Below the pieces are notes generated by a model that saw nothing but the letters and a program-made list of their open reading frames with translations, did no database searches and was not told the DNA's origin. Below are positions 29,817-40,988 of a DNA stretch of 64,000 bases, one piece after another; positions within the stretch are counted from its first letter, which is position 1; every line of letters starts with the position of its first letter. The DNA is from Pelagibacteraceae bacterium AG-404-P08. GTDB taxonomy: Bacteria > Pseudomonadota > Alphaproteobacteria > HIMB59. The stretch spans positions 1 through 64,000 of the forward strand of contig QCJF01000005.1 of NCBI GenBank assembly GCA_003216195.1. The letters are read 5' to 3'. The translations under genes were made by a program, and so were the position numbers.

Positions 29817-30236
29817 ATGAACTTAACAGACGCAAGTAAAAAAGATATTGATGTTGTCTTAGAAAATTGTGGTTGGAGACAGACTAAACAGAGAGTTGTT
29901 CTCCTCAAATCTATTTTTGATGGTAATGATAAACACTTTTCCATCAATCAGATTAATGAAATTCTTAAGGATAACAGAAGTTATTTTTCTCTTACCACTC
30001 TCTATGAAAATCTTAACACTTTAGTTGATAAAGGATATCTAAAGCAAATTGTTGTCGATAAACAATCATTTTATGACACTAATACAAGTGATCATATACA
30101 TGTTTACAATCAAGAAGAAAACCGAATCTATGATTATGATGATTGTAAAGAACTTCACAAAGATCTCCCTATACCTGCTTGCTTATCGCTTCTTGAAGAA
30201 TATTCTCTAGTAATCAATTTGAAAAAAAAGAAGTAA
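29817..30236 (+). CDS. irr: Irr-type iron response regulator (Fur family)
   Basis: A 139-residue Fur-superfamily protein. GWRQTKQRVVLLKSIF and YFSLTTLYENLNTLVDKGYL form the winged helix. The segment FYDTNTSDHIHVYNQEENRIYD matches the Irr histidine-rich region (SDHxH), and the CxxC zinc pairs of Fur and Zur are absent. Irr is an alphaproteobacterial regulator that senses iron through haem and is degraded or inactivated when haem is plentiful. It lies upstream of a DUF4856 gene and an iron-type binding protein, in line with control of iron-limited expression. Confidence 0.85.
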   Translation: MNLTDASKKDIDVVLENCGWRQTKQRVVLLKSIFDGNDKHFSINQINEILKDNRSYFSLTTLYENLNTLVDKGYLKQIVVDKQSFYDTNTSDHIHVYNQEENRIYDYDDCKELHKDLPIPACLSLLEEYSLVINLKKKK

Positions 30237-30276
30237 TTTTTTAATTGTAATTTATTTCAGTAAACTTTGCATATTG

Positions 30277-30305
30277 AGGTATTGCAATACCTAATTTTTT
30301 TTTTA
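30277..30305 (+). terminator. Terminator or palindrome after irr
   Basis: AGGTATTG (30277-30284) pairs exactly with CAATACCT (30285-30292), followed at once by AA and ten T residues. Folded with a short loop, this is a typical intrinsic terminator for irr. Its perfect symmetry also allows it to be an operator for the following gene. Confidence 0.6.
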
Positions 30306-30343
30306 TTTTCTTAAATTTTTTTTTCAATATTTTCTGTTCCACT

Positions 30344-31735
30344 ATGAAAAAATCAAATTTAAAAACAAAACTTTTGGCATCAATTACTTGCCTCAGCTTT
30401 GGCTTTACAGGATTTGCCAACGCTGGAGCACATAGTGAAGATGTCTACGGCCCATTCCCTGTAACCTTAAAAGGTTATTCTGGTGATTGTACAAATACTG
30501 TTTCTTACAGCGGCCAAATTGCAAGACACGTACAGCACGATAGTCTTAAATATCTCTCAACAAAAGGCGATTATGATGAGATGAACGCCTATTACAGTGG
30601 TTCAGATAAAAATAAACAAATTTGGGCACCAGCCTCTAAAGAGGGTTTTCCTATAAAACAAATACTCTTAAATGATATTTCCTCAGGTAAAAATCTCTCT
30701 GGAAAAACCTACAAAGGAACAATTACTGCCTGGCCAAATAATATGACTGGCCCAGAGGTTATCGATTTTTGGATGAGTAAAGCTGAAAGCAATCCAAAAG
30801 ATGTTTCAGTAGGGTTAAACTACCAACAGTTGATCTCAAAGTTCATTATGGGAGCTGTTTTTTACAACCAAGCTGTTGATAACTATCTAGATGAGAAAAT
30901 GGAGGCAGATACTAAACCTAATGATAAACCATATAAAGATGGTGCATGTTATACTGGTAAGGAACACAGTTGGGATGAAGCATTTGGATATTGGGGTGCC
31001 GCGGCTCATTCTTTACTATTATCTGCCGAGCAAAATTACAATGTAGCTAAGAAAAAAGATTTAGCCTCAGCAGATTACAATAGTGATGGAGTTGTAGACC
31101 TTAAATCCGAATATGTTTTTGCACATGCTTATTATGCTTCAAGTTTTGACAAAGGTGGCAAGACATCTTATCTAGAGGACATTACAAGAGCCTTTTTAGA
31201 CGGGAGAAAATTAATTACATCTGCAAATGGAGAAAAACTAACTGATGCTCAAAGATCAGAATTAATGGGACATGTCTCGATAATTTCTGATAATTGGGAA
31301 AAGGTCATTGCAGAGTCTGTATTTAAATACGCTGGATCAACTTATAAGTCACTTGTTGCTCTTGAAGATGTAACTAATGCTGATTTAGCTAAAGAATTTG
31401 ATAAGTACATGAAGTATTGGGGTGAATTAAAAGGTTTCTCAATGGCTCTTCAAGTTGGTAAAGACAATATTGGAGAAACAGGAACTAAACTTAACCGAAT
31501 GGTTGGATTTGGACCAATGCTTTTAGATGAAACTCAAATTTTAGGCATTGATGTAAATGGCAATTATGTAATGGATAAAATTTACTCCATGAATGATGCA
31601 AAACTTCATATGTTAAAAATACAAAAACTTATGATTGATCAATTTGGCATTGAAGCTAGAGCTAATGATATGCTCTCCGATATGGCAGATCTTGCATCTA
31701 AAATTGGCACATCTGAGTCAGCAGAAAATGACTAA
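30344..31735 (+). CDS. Exported DUF4856 domain protein
   Basis: A 463-residue protein with a signal peptide (cleavage probably after FANA, about residue 26). The body matches DUF4856, including the characteristic EHSWDEAFGYWGAA and HAYYASSF regions. DUF4856 proteins are best known from Bacteroidetes, often near imelysin or other iron-acquisition genes; their fold is predicted to be helical. Placement just after an Irr regulator suggests an iron-responsive periplasmic role, which is inference. Two hairpins flank the gene, so it appears to be its own transcription unit. Confidence 0.75.
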   Translation: MKKSNLKTKLLASITCLSFGFTGFANAGAHSEDVYGPFPVTLKGYSGDCTNTVSYSGQIARHVQHDSLKYLSTKGDYDEMNAYYSGSDKNKQIWAPASKEGFPIKQILLNDISSGKNLSGKTYKGTITAWPNNMTGPEVIDFWMSKAESNPKDVSVGLNYQQLISKFIMGAVFYNQAVDNYLDEKMEADTKPNDKPYKDGACYTGKEHSWDEAFGYWGAAAHSLLLSAEQNYNVAKKKDLASADYNSDGVVDLKSEYVFAHAYYASSFDKGGKTSYLEDITRAFLDGRKLITSANGEKLTDAQRSELMGHVSIISDNWEKVIAESVFKYAGSTYKSLVALEDVTNADLAKEFDKYMKYWGELKGFSMALQVGKDNIGETGTKLNRMVGFGPMLLDETQILGIDVNGNYVMDKIYSMNDAKLHMLKIQKLMIDQFGIEARANDMLSDMADLASKIGTSESAEND

Positions 31736-31785
31736 TTAAAAAGTTTGTCTCTTCTCCTACACTGACACATATTAAGAGACGATTT

Positions 31786-31809
31786 CATGGCCTTCTTATG
31801 AAGGCCATG
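31786..31809. terminator. Strong hairpin downstream of the DUF4856 gene
   Basis: CATGGCCTTC (31786-31795) and GAAGGCCATG (31800-31809) form a perfect 10-bp stem with a TTAT loop. It sits between the DUF4856 stop and the next ATG. A strong U tract is lacking, so it may act as an mRNA-stabilising 3' end or attenuating hairpin rather than a classic terminator. Confidence 0.6.
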
Positions 31810-31824
31810 TTATAACTAAAATAC

Positions 31825-32844
31825 ATGGAAATTTTTTTTGATATTTTTCAAAACTTAGTGGATCAATTTACAAATCCAAAAAAAAGAGTTTTCATCTTAT
31901 ATTTATTCCTCTCTATTTTAATAGCAGCAGGATGGCTCATACTTCATAAAAAAAAATCGTTAAAAGAGTCAATTAAATTTATATTTAATCCGAAAGTTTT
32001 TTTTTCAAAATCAGCAACAAGTGATTACAAAGTATTTTTTATTAATCAAGTTATAATGTTATTTATATCACCCCACCTATTAACACAAATTACAATTGCT
32101 ACAGCATTATATTTTTTCTTCTTTGAAATAAGTTTTTTAGATATGGGCTTATTTGCTACCACACCAAAATATATAATTATAAGTTTATTCACTTTTACTC
32201 ATTTTATAGTAGATGATTTCTCAAAATATATAGTTCATCGTTGGATGCATAGATGGCCTTTTTTATGGGCTTTACATAAAGTCCATCATTCTGCTACAAA
32301 CCTGACACCTATGACAGTCTTTAGAACCCACCCTCTAGAGGGTTTAGTATTTACTTTAAGATCTGCATTTGCACAGGGCTTAACAATTTCAACTTTTGTA
32401 TATTTTTTCGCTGGGGGAGTAGACTTATATACTGTTTTAGGTGCAAATTTATTTGTTTTCTTATTTAATGTATTTGGGTCAAATCTCAGGCATTCACACA
32501 TTGGAATAAGATACTGGAAATGGTTAGAGTATATTTTTATCTCGCCAGCACAACATCACTTACATCATTCAGTTGCAAAAGAACATTATAATAAAAATTA
32601 TGGTGCAGCGTTAGCAATATGGGACTGGATGTTTGGATCATTACATCATTCTGAAGATACGGAAACTCTTACATTGGGGTTGGGAACAAATGATGATCAA
32701 AAAAAACATTCTCTTAAGGAGCTTTATCTAATTCCATTTGTAGAGTCATTTAAATTTTTAAAAAGGAATTTCAATAGTATTTTTTTATTCAAAAAAATTA
32801 AAAAAAATAAATCTGAAATATACTACGAAAAATTCCCACAATAG
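31825..32844 (+). CDS. Sterol desaturase / fatty acid hydroxylase family membrane protein
   Basis: A 339-residue integral membrane di-iron enzyme. Several transmembrane segments alternate with the histidine boxes HRWMHRW, HKVHHS and HLHHS plus a final LHHSE, the eight-histidine signature of the family. Members hydroxylate or desaturate lipids, carotenoids or other hydrophobic substrates. The substrate cannot be read from the sequence. It follows the DUF4856 gene across a hairpin and precedes an iron-type binding protein. Confidence 0.88.
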   Translation: MEIFFDIFQNLVDQFTNPKKRVFILYLFLSILIAAGWLILHKKKSLKESIKFIFNPKVFFSKSATSDYKVFFINQVIMLFISPHLLTQITIATALYFFFFEISFLDMGLFATTPKYIIISLFTFTHFIVDDFSKYIVHRWMHRWPFLWALHKVHHSATNLTPMTVFRTHPLEGLVFTLRSAFAQGLTISTFVYFFAGGVDLYTVLGANLFVFLFNVFGSNLRHSHIGIRYWKWLEYIFISPAQHHLHHSVAKEHYNKNYGAALAIWDWMFGSLHHSEDTETLTLGLGTNDDQKKHSLKELYLIPFVESFKFLKRNFNSIFLFKKIKKNKSEIYYEKFPQ

Positions 32845-32908
32845 TTGGTAACCAATTGAAAAAAAAATAGTTATGTCAATTACTTGTTACTACTTTATAA
32901 ATTTCTAT

Positions 32909-33922
32909 ATGAAAACTCAGTCTAAATTTATATTAGCAACATCAATCATAATTTCACTAGCATCAATGTATATCGCAGCTACAAAAGCCAATGCGACAGA
33001 AACTATAAAAGTTTACTCAGAAAGACAGCCTTTTTTAATTGAACCTTTAATTAAAGAGTATGAAAAAAGCACAGGCAATAAAATAGAATGGATATTCTCG
33101 AAAAAAGGACTGGTTCAAAAAACTATCTTAGAAAAATCCAGGCCAGTAGCTGATATTTTTTTATCATCAGATATTGCAAGGTTAGTTGATATAACTGAAG
33201 CTGAAGCAAACTTTGAAATTCCTTTTCAAAAAAATGTACCCAAAAATTTACAATCAAAAAATTGGACAAGTCTAACCATGAGAGCAAGAGTAATTTATGC
33301 CCACAATGATCTTAATCTTAGTGATATTTCATACGAGGACTTAATACTCCCAAAATATAAAAACAGAGTTTGTACTAGATCAGGATATCATCCATATAAT
33401 ATTTCACTTTTTTCATCTCTAGTTGCACATCATGGAGAAGAATGGTTTGAGAATTATATTGTAAAATTAAAAGCCAATTTGGCGAGAAAACCTCAAGGAA
33501 ATGATAGAGATCAAGTCAAAGCGATATATGCTGGTGTCTGTGATCTAAGTATTGGAAATCATTATTATTATTTCAAAATGTTGGATGACCCAAACCAAAT
33601 AGTATGGCTTGATAAAGTATCTCCAATCTTTCCAAATCAAGATAATTATGGGACACACGTTAATATCTCAGGTATCGCAATTATTAATGATGAAAATTAC
33701 GATGCATCAATTAATTTTTTAGACTTTTTACTTAGTGATGAGGCACAAAAAATTTATGCTAATGATAATAATGAGTTTCCTGTAAATCCAAATGTTTCTG
33801 CATCTAAGAGAGTACAAAAATTAGCAAATAATGCAAAATTTGACTCAACGAGTTTAGAAGAAATTGCTTCAAATAGAAAAGCCGTTCTGGATATCCTAAA
33901 TAAAATTAATTTTGACGGTTAA
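32909..33922 (+). CDS. Fe(3+)-type ABC transporter substrate-binding protein
   Basis: A periplasmic binding protein of the FbpA/FutA/AfuA class (extracellular solute-binding family 1). I start it at the ATG at 32909, giving a signal peptide ending TKANA before TETIKVYSERQP. Family hallmarks are VYSERQPFLIEPLI, ADIFLSSDIARL, TRSGYHPYN and the tyrosine-rich NHYYYF segment, where two tyrosines typically bind ferric iron. No permease or ATPase genes adjoin it, so its partners are elsewhere. A terminator follows. Confidence 0.85.
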   Translation: MKTQSKFILATSIIISLASMYIAATKANATETIKVYSERQPFLIEPLIKEYEKSTGNKIEWIFSKKGLVQKTILEKSRPVADIFLSSDIARLVDITEAEANFEIPFQKNVPKNLQSKNWTSLTMRARVIYAHNDLNLSDISYEDLILPKYKNRVCTRSGYHPYNISLFSSLVAHHGEEWFENYIVKLKANLARKPQGNDRDQVKAIYAGVCDLSIGNHYYYFKMLDDPNQIVWLDKVSPIFPNQDNYGTHVNISGIAIINDENYDASINFLDFLLSDEAQKIYANDNNEFPVNPNVSASKRVQKLANNAKFDSTSLEEIASNRKAVLDILNKINFDG

Positions 33923-33950
33923 ATAGGTTGGTCGCTTTAAATAGATCCGT

Positions 33951-33978
33951 TGCACCCCAAAGGTTAGGGTGCATTTTA
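33951..33978 (+). terminator. Intrinsic terminator after the iron-binding protein gene
   Basis: TGCACCC (33951-33957) pairs with GGGTGCA (33967-33973) across a nine-base loop and is followed by TTTT and an AT-rich stretch. It closes the iron-region transcript before the pab-fol cluster. Confidence 0.75.
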
Positions 33979-34050
33979 ATTTAGTCTATAAAGTAAAATT
34001 GTAGCAATCGCATTTGTTGAATAAATAATCTATATAATTAGAATTTGCTC

Positions 34051-35256
34051 ATGAATAATTCTGAAATACTTAATGCTTTATATGAATCTGATAAAGAATT
34101 AGTAATTTATAGAAACTCAGAAAAAAATAATTTCGAAATATATACAGATTTTGATGAAAAAGTTAATTTAAACATAGGTAATTTAGATAAGTTTTTAAAT
34201 AAATTAGAGCGATTTAAATCAAATAAACCCTATGATTGTTATATTGGCTTCTTTGGTTATGAATTACTTTGTAAGAATATTAATTTAAAAGTAAATAAAG
34301 ATAATTCATCTTTCCCTGAGGGAGTTTTTTTTCGACCACAAACTAAAATAATTTTAGATAAACAAGTTAAAATTATAACAAAATCTAAATCAAAATTACT
34401 AAAAGACCTTAAAGCTTTAAATAAAACTACTTTCTCAAATAGCAATAAAATATCTGTAAGTCCAAACGTCCAAGTATATGAAAAAATTTTTAATAAATTT
34501 AAAAAAAATATAAGGGCTGGTGAAACCTATCAAATTAAAATAGCTCAGAAATATTCGAACAAAAAAGATTTAGATATAGTAAATTTATTTTTCAATTTGA
34601 TGAAGAAGAATCTTAGTCCAGAGTCTTTTTGTGTTAGAACAAATGATTTTAATATAATTAGTTGCTCTCCTGAAAACCTTTTTAAGGTAAAAGGAAAAAA
34701 AATAATTACCTCCCCAATAGCAGGAACTGTAAGTAGAGATAAGGTGAAATCAACAAAAGAGGCTAGAAAGTTTTTTGAAAATAATCAAAAAGAAGACAAA
34801 GAACATAATATGATTGTTGACTTAGAAAGAAATGATTTAAGTCGTATTACTAAGGCAAACACTGTGAAAATTCAAAATTTAAAATTTGTTCAAAAATACC
34901 AATATATTTTTCACAATGTCTCTGAAATTTCAGGAACGCTTCTTGATAATGTAAGATTATCTGCAGTTATTAAGGCGATGATGCCCGGTGGCTCAGTTAT
35001 AGGTTGTCCAAAAATTAATACTTTAAAATTACTCAATAAAGAGGAGAAAGAACCAAGAAGAATTTATACTGGTTCTTTTGGTTACTATCGCTCTAAACAG
35101 GATATGAGTTTTAACATAATTATTAGATCTATTTTAAATTTTCAAAAAAATAATGAAGTATTTGCTGCTAGTGGTGTGATTTTAGATAGTACTGCAAAAA
35201 ATGAATACCATGAAAATTACTTAAAAGCTAAATCGTTATTGGATTTATTAAAATGA
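34051..35256 (+). CDS. pabB: Aminodeoxychorismate synthase component I
   Basis: The chorismate-binding enzyme that, with PabA, makes 4-amino-4-deoxychorismate for folate. The C-terminal catalytic domain shows AGETYQIKIAQKY, SPIAGTVSRDK, MIVDLERNDLSRI, MPGGSVIGCPKINTLKLL and GYYRSKQDMSFNIIIRS. At about 402 residues it is shorter than usual because the N-terminal part is reduced. I start at the ATG at 34051; a TTG lies two codons earlier. PabB rather than TrpE is chosen because of the adjoining pabC and fol genes. It overlaps pabA by four bases. Confidence 0.88.
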   Translation: MNNSEILNALYESDKELVIYRNSEKNNFEIYTDFDEKVNLNIGNLDKFLNKLERFKSNKPYDCYIGFFGYELLCKNINLKVNKDNSSFPEGVFFRPQTKIILDKQVKIITKSKSKLLKDLKALNKTTFSNSNKISVSPNVQVYEKIFNKFKKNIRAGETYQIKIAQKYSNKKDLDIVNLFFNLMKKNLSPESFCVRTNDFNIISCSPENLFKVKGKKIITSPIAGTVSRDKVKSTKEARKFFENNQKEDKEHNMIVDLERNDLSRITKANTVKIQNLKFVQKYQYIFHNVSEISGTLLDNVRLSAVIKAMMPGGSVIGCPKINTLKLLNKEEKEPRRIYTGSFGYYRSKQDMSFNIIIRSILNFQKNNEVFAASGVILDSTAKNEYHENYLKAKSLLDLLK

Positions 35257-35819
35257 ACTTACTTTTAATTGACCACGAAGACTCCTTTACTTATAACCTC
35301 GCACATTTGTTGTCAGGATTTGGTAATTTAGAAGTAAAAAATTTTTATGACATTAAAGAAAAATCCATAAAAAAATCTGACATCATTATTTTTTCTCCAG
35401 GACCAGGGAAGCCCTCAGATTACCCAGTATCACTTGATATTTATAATAATTATAAATCAAAAAAAAAAATAATTGGTATTTGTCTTGGTTTTCAACTTAT
35501 TGCTAATGGAGAGGGTGGAACTATTTCTAAGCAAGAAAAAATATTTCATGGTTATCAGACTTATATTAGAACGAATTCAAAAAGTTTAAGATTTCCTAAT
35601 AATGCTTTATATCAAGTAGGTAGATACCATTCTTTAAAACTAAAAGAGCCATTTAATTCCTCTTCAATGCATATTACAATGAGATGTGAAGAAACTAATG
35701 TTGCAATGTGTTTGGAAAGTCATAAATATGATATTTGTGGTTTACAATTTCACCCAGACTCGTTTTTGACTCCAAATGGCAAACAATTTATTCGAAAAAT
35801 CATTCAATATAAAAAATAA
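35253..35819 (+). CDS. pabA: Aminodeoxychorismate synthase glutamine amidotransferase component
   Basis: A 188-residue class I amidotransferase supplying ammonia to PabB. LLIDHEDSFTYNLAHLL, IIFSPGPGKPSDYP, the nucleophile cysteine in GICLGFQLIANG and the histidine in LQFHPDSFLT are all present. It is overlapped at both ends by pabB and pabC. In some organisms one protein also serves anthranilate synthase; whether that applies here is unknown. Confidence 0.9.
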   Translation: MNLLLIDHEDSFTYNLAHLLSGFGNLEVKNFYDIKEKSIKKSDIIIFSPGPGKPSDYPVSLDIYNNYKSKKKIIGICLGFQLIANGEGGTISKQEKIFHGYQTYIRTNSKSLRFPNNALYQVGRYHSLKLKEPFNSSSMHITMRCEETNVAMCLESHKYDICGLQFHPDSFLTPNGKQFIRKIIQYKK

Positions 35820-36555
35820 TTCATATTACTCCTCACAATTTAAGCCACTGTGGGGTCAAAAAGGTGTTTTTACATCCATACCTGTAATTGGAAAAACACC
35901 AAGGTTAATAGGTTTAAATAAATATTTGAGGACTTTTAACACAACATGTCGGGATTATAAATTTGCTACCAAAATAGATTTAAACATTATCAGAAGTTTA
36001 GTGGGAGAGGATTTAAAGAAAATCAAAAATTTCAATCACTTGTTGAGAATAGCAACTAATGGAACAACATTATCAATTTCGTTTAGAAAGAGAACAACAA
36101 CTAAAGATAGTGTCATTGGATTTATAAAAAAATACAAAAGAAGAGATTTTAAAAATAAAAACTTATTTTACAAAAAATTATTAAAATTCATGAGTGAAAT
36201 AAATTACTCTGAAAATGAAATTATATTACTAAGAGACAATGAAATTACAGAAGGAGCAGTCACAAATTTAGTTTTCGTAAAAGGAGATAAAATTTATATT
36301 CCCAAAACTGGGTATTATCATGGAAATACTTTGAAGCTTATTGAAGAAATATCAAAATCGAAATTTATTAAAAGAAAAATTTTATTAGAGGATCTAAAAG
36401 AATACAGTGAGATATTATCGATTGGCTCTGGTAGAGGTATTACCTCAATAAAAAAAATTCAAAGTATTTTATGGAAGAGAGCGTCTACAAAATATTTTCA
36501 AAAATTAAAAAAAGATTATGAAACTATGATAAAAAGGAATTATTATGAAATTTAA
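35776..36555 (+). CDS. pabC: Aminodeoxychorismate lyase-like class IV aminotransferase
   Basis: A 259-residue PLP enzyme of fold type IV. The C-terminal cofactor region is recognisable: EITEGAVTNLVFVKGDKIYIP, YYHGNTLKLIEE and LSIGSGRGITSIKKI. The Schiff-base lysine is probably in DFKNKNLFYKK, although the surroundings are divergent. PabC releases pyruvate from aminodeoxychorismate to give p-aminobenzoate. The assignment relies on position between pabA and folP. The ATG at 35776 overlaps pabA by 44 bases. No better start is seen. Confidence 0.72.
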   Translation: MANNLFEKSFNIKNNSYYSSQFKPLWGQKGVFTSIPVIGKTPRLIGLNKYLRTFNTTCRDYKFATKIDLNIIRSLVGEDLKKIKNFNHLLRIATNGTTLSISFRKRTTTKDSVIGFIKKYKRRDFKNKNLFYKKLLKFMSEINYSENEIILLRDNEITEGAVTNLVFVKGDKIYIPKTGYYHGNTLKLIEEISKSKFIKRKILLEDLKEYSEILSIGSGRGITSIKKIQSILWKRASTKYFQKLKKDYETMIKRNYYEI

Positions 36556-37360
36556 TCAAAATTTCTTTGCTTTGAAAAAGCCTTTATTAGTGGGTATATG
36601 TAATTTTACACCTGACTCATTTAGTGATGGAGGAAAAACATTTTCACGATCTACTGCATTGAAACATATAAATGCAATGGTTAAAGATGGTGCACAAATT
36701 ATTGATATTGGTGCTGAAAGCACTAGACCAAATAGTGAGCCAATTACATATATTGAAGAAATAAATCGTTTATCCAAAATCTTACCATATTTAAACTATA
36801 AGAAATACCTTGTCTCTGTGGACTCTTATAAAATTGAGTCCCAAGAGTATGCACTGAAAAAAGGTGCCCATATCATTAATGATATTAATGGAGGATCAGA
36901 AGAGCTATTTAAACTTATAAAGAAATATAACGCAGGACTTTTCTTAATGCACAAAAGAGGAACGCCCAAGGAAATGCAAAAAAAACTTAATTCCAGAGTA
37001 AATATGGTAAGAGAATTTGATTATTTTATTAAAAAAAGATTGAAAATACTTAATAAAATGAAGATTAATCTCAAAAAGGTATGGTTTGATCCTGGTATAG
37101 GATTTGGCAAAACACTAAATCAAAATTTACAATTAATGAAATCTTTGAAGAAATTCAGTAGTGCAAATATTCAAGTATTATTGGGATCCTCACGGAAAAG
37201 TTGGATAAACTATATTGATCCATCAAATGCTGATGAAAGGATTGGAGGCTCTTTAGCTTCTGTAGCACATGCTCTCGAACAAAATGTTCATACATATAGA
37301 ATTCATGATGTCAAAGAGACAAATCAAATGATAAAAGTTTTGAAAGCATTAAATAAATGA
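36545..37360 (+). CDS. folP: Dihydropteroate synthase
   Basis: A 271-residue TIM-barrel enzyme condensing p-aminobenzoate with hydroxymethyldihydropterin pyrophosphate. Signature motifs are VGICNFTPDSFSDGGKTF, GAQIIDIGAESTRPNSEP, VSVDSYK, INDINGG and LLGSSRKSWIN. It overlaps pabC by 11 bases and folB by four. Length is normal. Confidence 0.93.
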   Translation: MKFNQNFFALKKPLLVGICNFTPDSFSDGGKTFSRSTALKHINAMVKDGAQIIDIGAESTRPNSEPITYIEEINRLSKILPYLNYKKYLVSVDSYKIESQEYALKKGAHIINDINGGSEELFKLIKKYNAGLFLMHKRGTPKEMQKKLNSRVNMVREFDYFIKKRLKILNKMKINLKKVWFDPGIGFGKTLNQNLQLMKSLKKFSSANIQVLLGSSRKSWINYIDPSNADERIGGSLASVAHALEQNVHTYRIHDVKETNQMIKVLKALNK

Positions 37361-37704
37361 AATTTTTTATTGAAATAGAAGAGCTAAAAGTCGACACAAT
37401 TATTGGGGTGTTCGAAGAAGAAAGGTTAAAACCCCAAACTATATTAATAAGTATAAAATGTCAGTTAGATATTGATCATAATCAAGATCTTGACAATATT
37501 GAAAATGTTACAAGCTATTCAGATATCAAAAATGAAATAATTAAATTTGTTTCAGCCTCTCAATATAAAACATTGGAAAAATTAATTACAGATCTTAAAA
37601 AACAACTAGATGATAAGTTTCCAATTCAAATAGAAAAATTAGAAATAAATAAAATTGAGATTGCTAAAAAATATAATGCAAAAAAAGTTAGCGTATCGAT
37701 ATAA
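37357..37704 (+). CDS. folB: Dihydroneopterin aldolase
   Basis: A 115-residue FolB-fold protein. VDTIIGVFEEERLKPQTI corresponds to the conserved IG-x-x-E-E-R-x-x-PQ motif, and YSDIKNEI plus the terminal KKVSVSI fit the family. It cleaves dihydroneopterin to hydroxymethyldihydropterin and glycolaldehyde. It overlaps folP and folK. Confidence 0.87.
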   Translation: MKFFIEIEELKVDTIIGVFEEERLKPQTILISIKCQLDIDHNQDLDNIENVTSYSDIKNEIIKFVSASQYKTLEKLITDLKKQLDDKFPIQIEKLEINKIEIAKKYNAKKVSVSI

Positions 37705-38203
37705 ATCATATATTGCTATCGGATCAAATGTAGGCAATTGGAAAAGTAATTTTAACAATGCATTAAATTTAATGAATAAATTTGGTCATGTTAAAAAAGT
37801 TAGTAGGGTTTATTTTACCAAGCCCTTTGGTTTAACCACCCAAAAATATTTTCATAATGCTGCCTTTTTATTTCTTACAAATTTATTTTTTAATGAGCTA
37901 TTTATAAAAATGAGCACTGTAGAAAAGCTGATTAAAAAAAATAAACTTTTAGAGAATGGGCCAAGAAGAATTGATTTAGATCTTATTCAATTCGAAAACT
38001 TGAAAGTTAAAAATCATTTAATATCAATTCCTCATCCTTCTTCACATTTAAGAGATTTTGTTATACAGCCAGTTTTAGACCTCAATCCTAATTTTATTGA
38101 TTTAAAAACACAATATACTTACAAAAGACTCATAAATAACTTAGAGGAACGATTTATTATTAAGAAATCTCGTCAAACCCAAGATTATCAAGGATTTTTC
38201 TAA
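37676..38203 (+). CDS. folK: 2-amino-4-hydroxy-6-hydroxymethyldihydropteridine pyrophosphokinase
   Basis: A HPPK of about 175 residues: YIAIGSNVGNWKSNFNNAL at the start, SRVYFTKPFG, and the metal-binding GPRRIDLDLIQF with HPSSHLRDFVIQP. It pyrophosphorylates the pterin substrate of FolP. I start at the ATG at 37676, inside folB; a further in-frame ATG lies upstream at 37655. The 3' end overlaps the convergent trpF-like gene by 44 bases. Confidence 0.9.
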   Translation: MQKKLAYRYKSYIAIGSNVGNWKSNFNNALNLMNKFGHVKKVSRVYFTKPFGLTTQKYFHNAAFLFLTNLFFNELFIKMSTVEKLIKKNKLLENGPRRIDLDLIQFENLKVKNHLISIPHPSSHLRDFVIQPVLDLNPNFIDLKTQYTYKRLINNLEERFIIKKSRQTQDYQGFF

Positions 38204-38822
38204 GCTTTTCCTCATCCACACTATTAGATTGTTTTAAGCCAGTTGAAATATCAATTCCATGAGGAGATATTGTTTTAATTGCCTCTTTTATGTTATCTAT
38301 GTTTATTCCCCCACCAAGGTAGAGAGGTTTCGCAAAACTCTTTAATTGATTGATTTGTTTTTCACATTCCACAAGAGATTTTTTCTCAATAGTATCTTTT
38401 CTGTAAATATTTAAATCATAATAAAAACTACTTATATTATATAAAATCTCTTCAAAGAAATTATAGTCAAAATTCTCATAATTTACCGAAATTGAAATTT
38501 TTGCATCTGTTTTATTATTCAGCAATTCAATTTCTTCATTTTTATATTGATTAGATATACAAACCTCTTTTATTGCTACATCATTTACAATACTAATTAC
38601 TTCTTGCATCTGTATATTTCCAATCAATAAAATTGGATTTAATTTTAAATTGTAGGATGCAATAGTCAGTTTTTGAATTTCTTTAGTACTAAGTGTATTT
38701 GGGCCATATAAGTAATCACTTACAAGGCCCACCCTACTTACAGAATACTTTTGAATTACTTCTAAAGATTTTTGATCTGTAATACCACAAACTTTAAGTT
38801 GGATATTACCATAATTGAACAT
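38160..38822 (-). CDS. trpF: Divergent phosphoribosylanthranilate isomerase
   Basis: A 220-residue TrpF-like TIM barrel. The start LKVCGITDQKSLEVI (active-site cysteine) and the phosphate-binding end PLYLGGGINIDNIKEAI plus GIDISTGLKQS match the family. The middle is weakly conserved, and the usual FxxxSPR motif near residue 35 is replaced by LVSDYLYGPNTLS. No trp genes are nearby. It may be a genuine relocated TrpF or a relative with altered substrate. It starts three bases from the katG stop on the same strand, so it probably shares the katG transcript. Confidence 0.7.
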   Translation of the reverse strand: MFNYGNIQLKVCGITDQKSLEVIQKYSVSRVGLVSDYLYGPNTLSTKEIQKLTIASYNLKLNPILLIGNIQMQEVISIVNDVAIKEVCISNQYKNEEIELLNNKTDAKISISVNYENFDYNFFEEILYNISSFYYDLNIYRKDTIEKKSLVECEKQINQLKSFAKPLYLGGGINIDNIKEAIKTISPHGIDISTGLKQSNSVDEEKLRKILDNLGFDEIS

Positions 38823-38825
38823 TAA

Positions 38826-40988
<2,163 letters not shown>

